The position numbers were made by a program, and so were the translations under genes. Positions 61,783 to 64,000 of a stretch of DNA of 64,000 nt are shown one piece after another (position 1 is the first letter of the stretch; each line of letters starts with the position of its first letter). Below the pieces are notes generated by a model, which was not told the origin of the DNA, searched no databases, and worked only from the letters and a program-made list of their open reading frames with translations. Origin of the DNA: Coriolopsis trogii. Lineage: Eukaryota; Basidiomycota; Agaricomycetes; Polyporales; Polyporaceae. The stretch covers positions 496,001 through 560,000 of the forward strand of contig JAHYIO010000036.1 of the NCBI GenBank assembly GCA_020543525.1, in the 5' to 3' direction.

Positions 61783-64000
61783 TCACCGACCCTTCTTCTG
61801 CCCATCTTGTCCGCCGTCGCCGCTGTTCCGGACACCTTCATCAAGGCCGTCGGTGAACGTCTCAGTCGTGATCTTGATGTCGATCATCCGCTGTACCACC
61901 GACTGAGCCTGCCTCATAGGGTATAGGTTCGCGTGCGTCAGAACTCTGGCCGGACGCGGGGCGCTGTCGAGGAGCGCACCTGTGCCTGTCTATCCGACGG
62001 CTGGGCAAACTCGATCGGCCGCGCGACGGGACTGCGGGGGGTGACGACCTTGAGTCCGAACGTGCCCGTGTCGTAGCCTTCCATTCCCTTGTCAATTATG
62101 GACTGGCGCGAGTTCAGGCTGTTTAGAGCCCGAGGGGTCAGCCATCTGAAGGGATCGAGATCGTCTATGCGCGATATACGTACACGGCTAAGAGCGAGTT
62201 GGTGTACACTGCAGAGTGGTATCGCATTTCAATGTATGCGAGCTCATGATCGATGAGAGTAGCTTACTCTTAGTGCCAACGACTGTGATTGCAGCCCAGA
62301 TCAAGGTATTCTTGCTGGCGACTGACTGCGTCAAGGTGAGAGAGAGCCTATGATCAGGTCGCACATGATGAACTTACGCAGACAAACGCCGTGAAGGTGA
62401 GGATACTGAACGGAGACGAGTTCAGTATTCCGAAATCCGGGGATAGTAGCATGCTGCAGCAACTCTCACCTCGTGGATAGCCCTGTATCGACCTTTCTAT
62501 CAGCAAGGTCGGCTGGATGTAAGTCAAAGGACACTTGCCTGTATTGATCCCGTACACCATTATGATGTCGACCATGGAGTCCGTCCTGTCGGATCGCCAA
62601 TGTTGCCGCCTGATATACGTTCGGAGGGAAGAGTGACGTACCTCTTGAAGCCGGTCCGGCTTCTCCGCAAGTACACTGTCAGGATCGAGGTCGCGACGAC
62701 ATCGACCAAGACCGCGGCCAGCAAGACGCCCCAAATGAGATACTGCTCGGGCCCATTTGTGAGGGAAAACGCGACTGCTTGAGGGGGTGAACGCACCATC
62801 AAGTGAGTAAATCGGGAGAAATCTCTCTGGATGAAGCTGATAAAGCAGTCGGAATTAGGTTGCGACGACTGTTCAGGGAAGGTGAGGGCTTACGTCTCAA
62901 TGGTTGCAGCTGCATTCAAGCAAGCTCAGGAGTCAGCATGGTTCAAGAATCGGTACCAGGGTGAGGGCAGACGCACCAATCGAGAAACCTGTATGAGGGT
63001 ACCCTGTTAGCGGGACTCATCGTATCAGTAGTGGAGGCGAAGACTGTACCGATCTCGACCATCAGCAATAATCCCTGTTGAAGGGCACCTGAGGATAGGT
63101 TGAACCGGTAAAGAGGAGGAGACGTACAATGATTACGACCGGAACAAATGTATGGCCTCCGACTGGTACCGCGCATGAAGGTTAGGGATGGCAGTCAGGA
63201 TCATAGAGATGTAATGCAAGCGTACGGAGGTATAGACGTCGCGCATAGAAACTAAGGTATGTTCAGCCTGCAACGAACGGTGGGACAGAGGACCCTATCT
63301 TACCAGTGAGACACGAGAATAACTAGTCCCTGTATATATGGGTAGAGTCAGCGAATTGTCAACGTGTCTCCAGGAAGAAACTCACGCTTTCAAGTACGCC
63401 GATCTTGACGTGTCGAGAGTCAGTTGATCGTTCGTTTCGCATAGAAAGGAGAAACATACCCGAACGGACCTGATCAATCCTTGAGTTTTCATACACTGCA
63501 GGGAACAGAAGTATGTCGCACTCACCAGACGCCTTCTGCAAGAGATCGTGGTTGGAAGTAGTTTGTAACCAGGTAGTAGTAGCTGGCTGTGCGTCGGCGG
63601 ATTGGCTTTGGAGAAGTACGCCTCGACGACGACTTACCAGACATGAATGTTCGTAATTGTATGTACAATATCCAATGTTCTGCAATTGGCGTCAACATCG
63701 CTGTCGACGTCACAGCATATATACGCTCACAATAGAGTGAGTACCTGAGAGAAGGGTATCAATATGTGGCAACAATATCCGACTCAAACTCGAGACCGAC
63801 TTACAAGGACTTTGATACTAGTAAGATCATTGACGTAGAGCCGGAAGTAGCGATATACTTGATGAAAAATGAACCCCGACAACCTGGTGCGGTTCGTCAG
63901 TTGAATCGGGGTATCTCTGCGAGTCGCACGGGTAGAGAACTCACATGCAAGCCAGGCACGTACATATCAAGAACGCTCCGAACGTGTTCTGTAGCGATGG
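61783..64000 (-). CDS. DUF6534 seven-helix membrane protein, copy 9, 5' end cut
   Basis: Function unknown. The first exon enters from the right edge at SLQNTFGAFLICTCLACM; the start codon lies beyond base 64000. It continues GFIFHQVYRYFRLYVND. The 14-base exon is 63731-63744 (VLTLL), then YYYLVTNYFQPRSLAEGVW, WSVR, IGVLES, GLVILVSH, FYARRLYL, GGHTFVPVVII, GLLLMVEI, GFSI, AATIET and FIQRDFSRFTHLM (40). The core reads YLIWGVLLAAVLVDVVATSI, SRTGFKRTDSMVDIIMVYG, SILTFTAFVC, MYTNSLLAVLNSRQS. The tail has DKGMEGYDTGTFGLKV (as in copy 7) and VVQRMIDIKITTE (as in copy 6) and ends at 61783. The intron starting at 62538 has a GC donor (GCAAGT). Confidence 0.87.

Overview
The window comes from a filamentous basidiomycete, most probably a wood-decay Agaricomycete of polypore type (inference). 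Nearly every gene is cut by short GT-AG introns of about 45-70 bases. There is a secreted GH5 endoglucanase with a fungal cellulose-binding module, a multi-intron P450, and many copies of DUF6534, a membrane-protein family expanded in mushroom-forming fungi. No rRNA, tRNA, CRISPR array or intact transposon was recognised.

Layout, left to right: the 5' part of a Rag GTPase gene (Gtr2/RagC, minus, runs off the left edge); vacuolar polyphosphate polymerase VTC4 (plus); DUF6534 gene 1 (plus); GH5-CBM1 endoglucanase (minus); mitochondrial ribosomal protein uL30m (minus), divergent from a four-BRCT checkpoint protein of the Rad4/Dpb11/TopBP1 type (plus); a PITH-domain gene (plus); DUF6534 gene 2 (plus); a 3.8-kb gap with a long hairpin, a truncated seven-helix gene and a truncated HIT gene; a P450 (plus); DUF6534 gene 3 and a decayed neighbour copy (plus); Mediator subunit MED25 (minus); a seven-helix protein of a second family (minus); DUF6534 genes 4 and 5 (minus); DUF6534 gene 6 (plus); an MFS multidrug-type transporter (minus); DUF6534 gene 7 (plus); an alpha/beta hydrolase (plus); and DUF6534 genes 8 and 9 (minus, the last cut by the right edge).

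The outstanding feature is the DUF6534 set: nine genes and one relic in 64 kb, on both strands, scattered among conserved single-copy genes. Splicing each by hand gave the same ladder of very small exons: 14 bases near the start, then 10, 18, 26, 26, about 35, 25, 12, 16, 40, and later 13 and 28. About 20 introns interrupt a protein of some 350 residues. The proteins differ greatly in sequence, so the ladder is older than the copies. Automated gene callers are likely to mis-splice these genes.

The housekeeping genes (Gtr2, VTC4, uL30m, Rad4, PITH, MED25) do not form a pathway. Carbohydrate, drug and secondary metabolism are represented only by isolated genes (GH5, P450, MFS, hydrolase), with no biosynthetic cluster. 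Splice sites were assigned by reading frame and family similarity alone, without transcripts.
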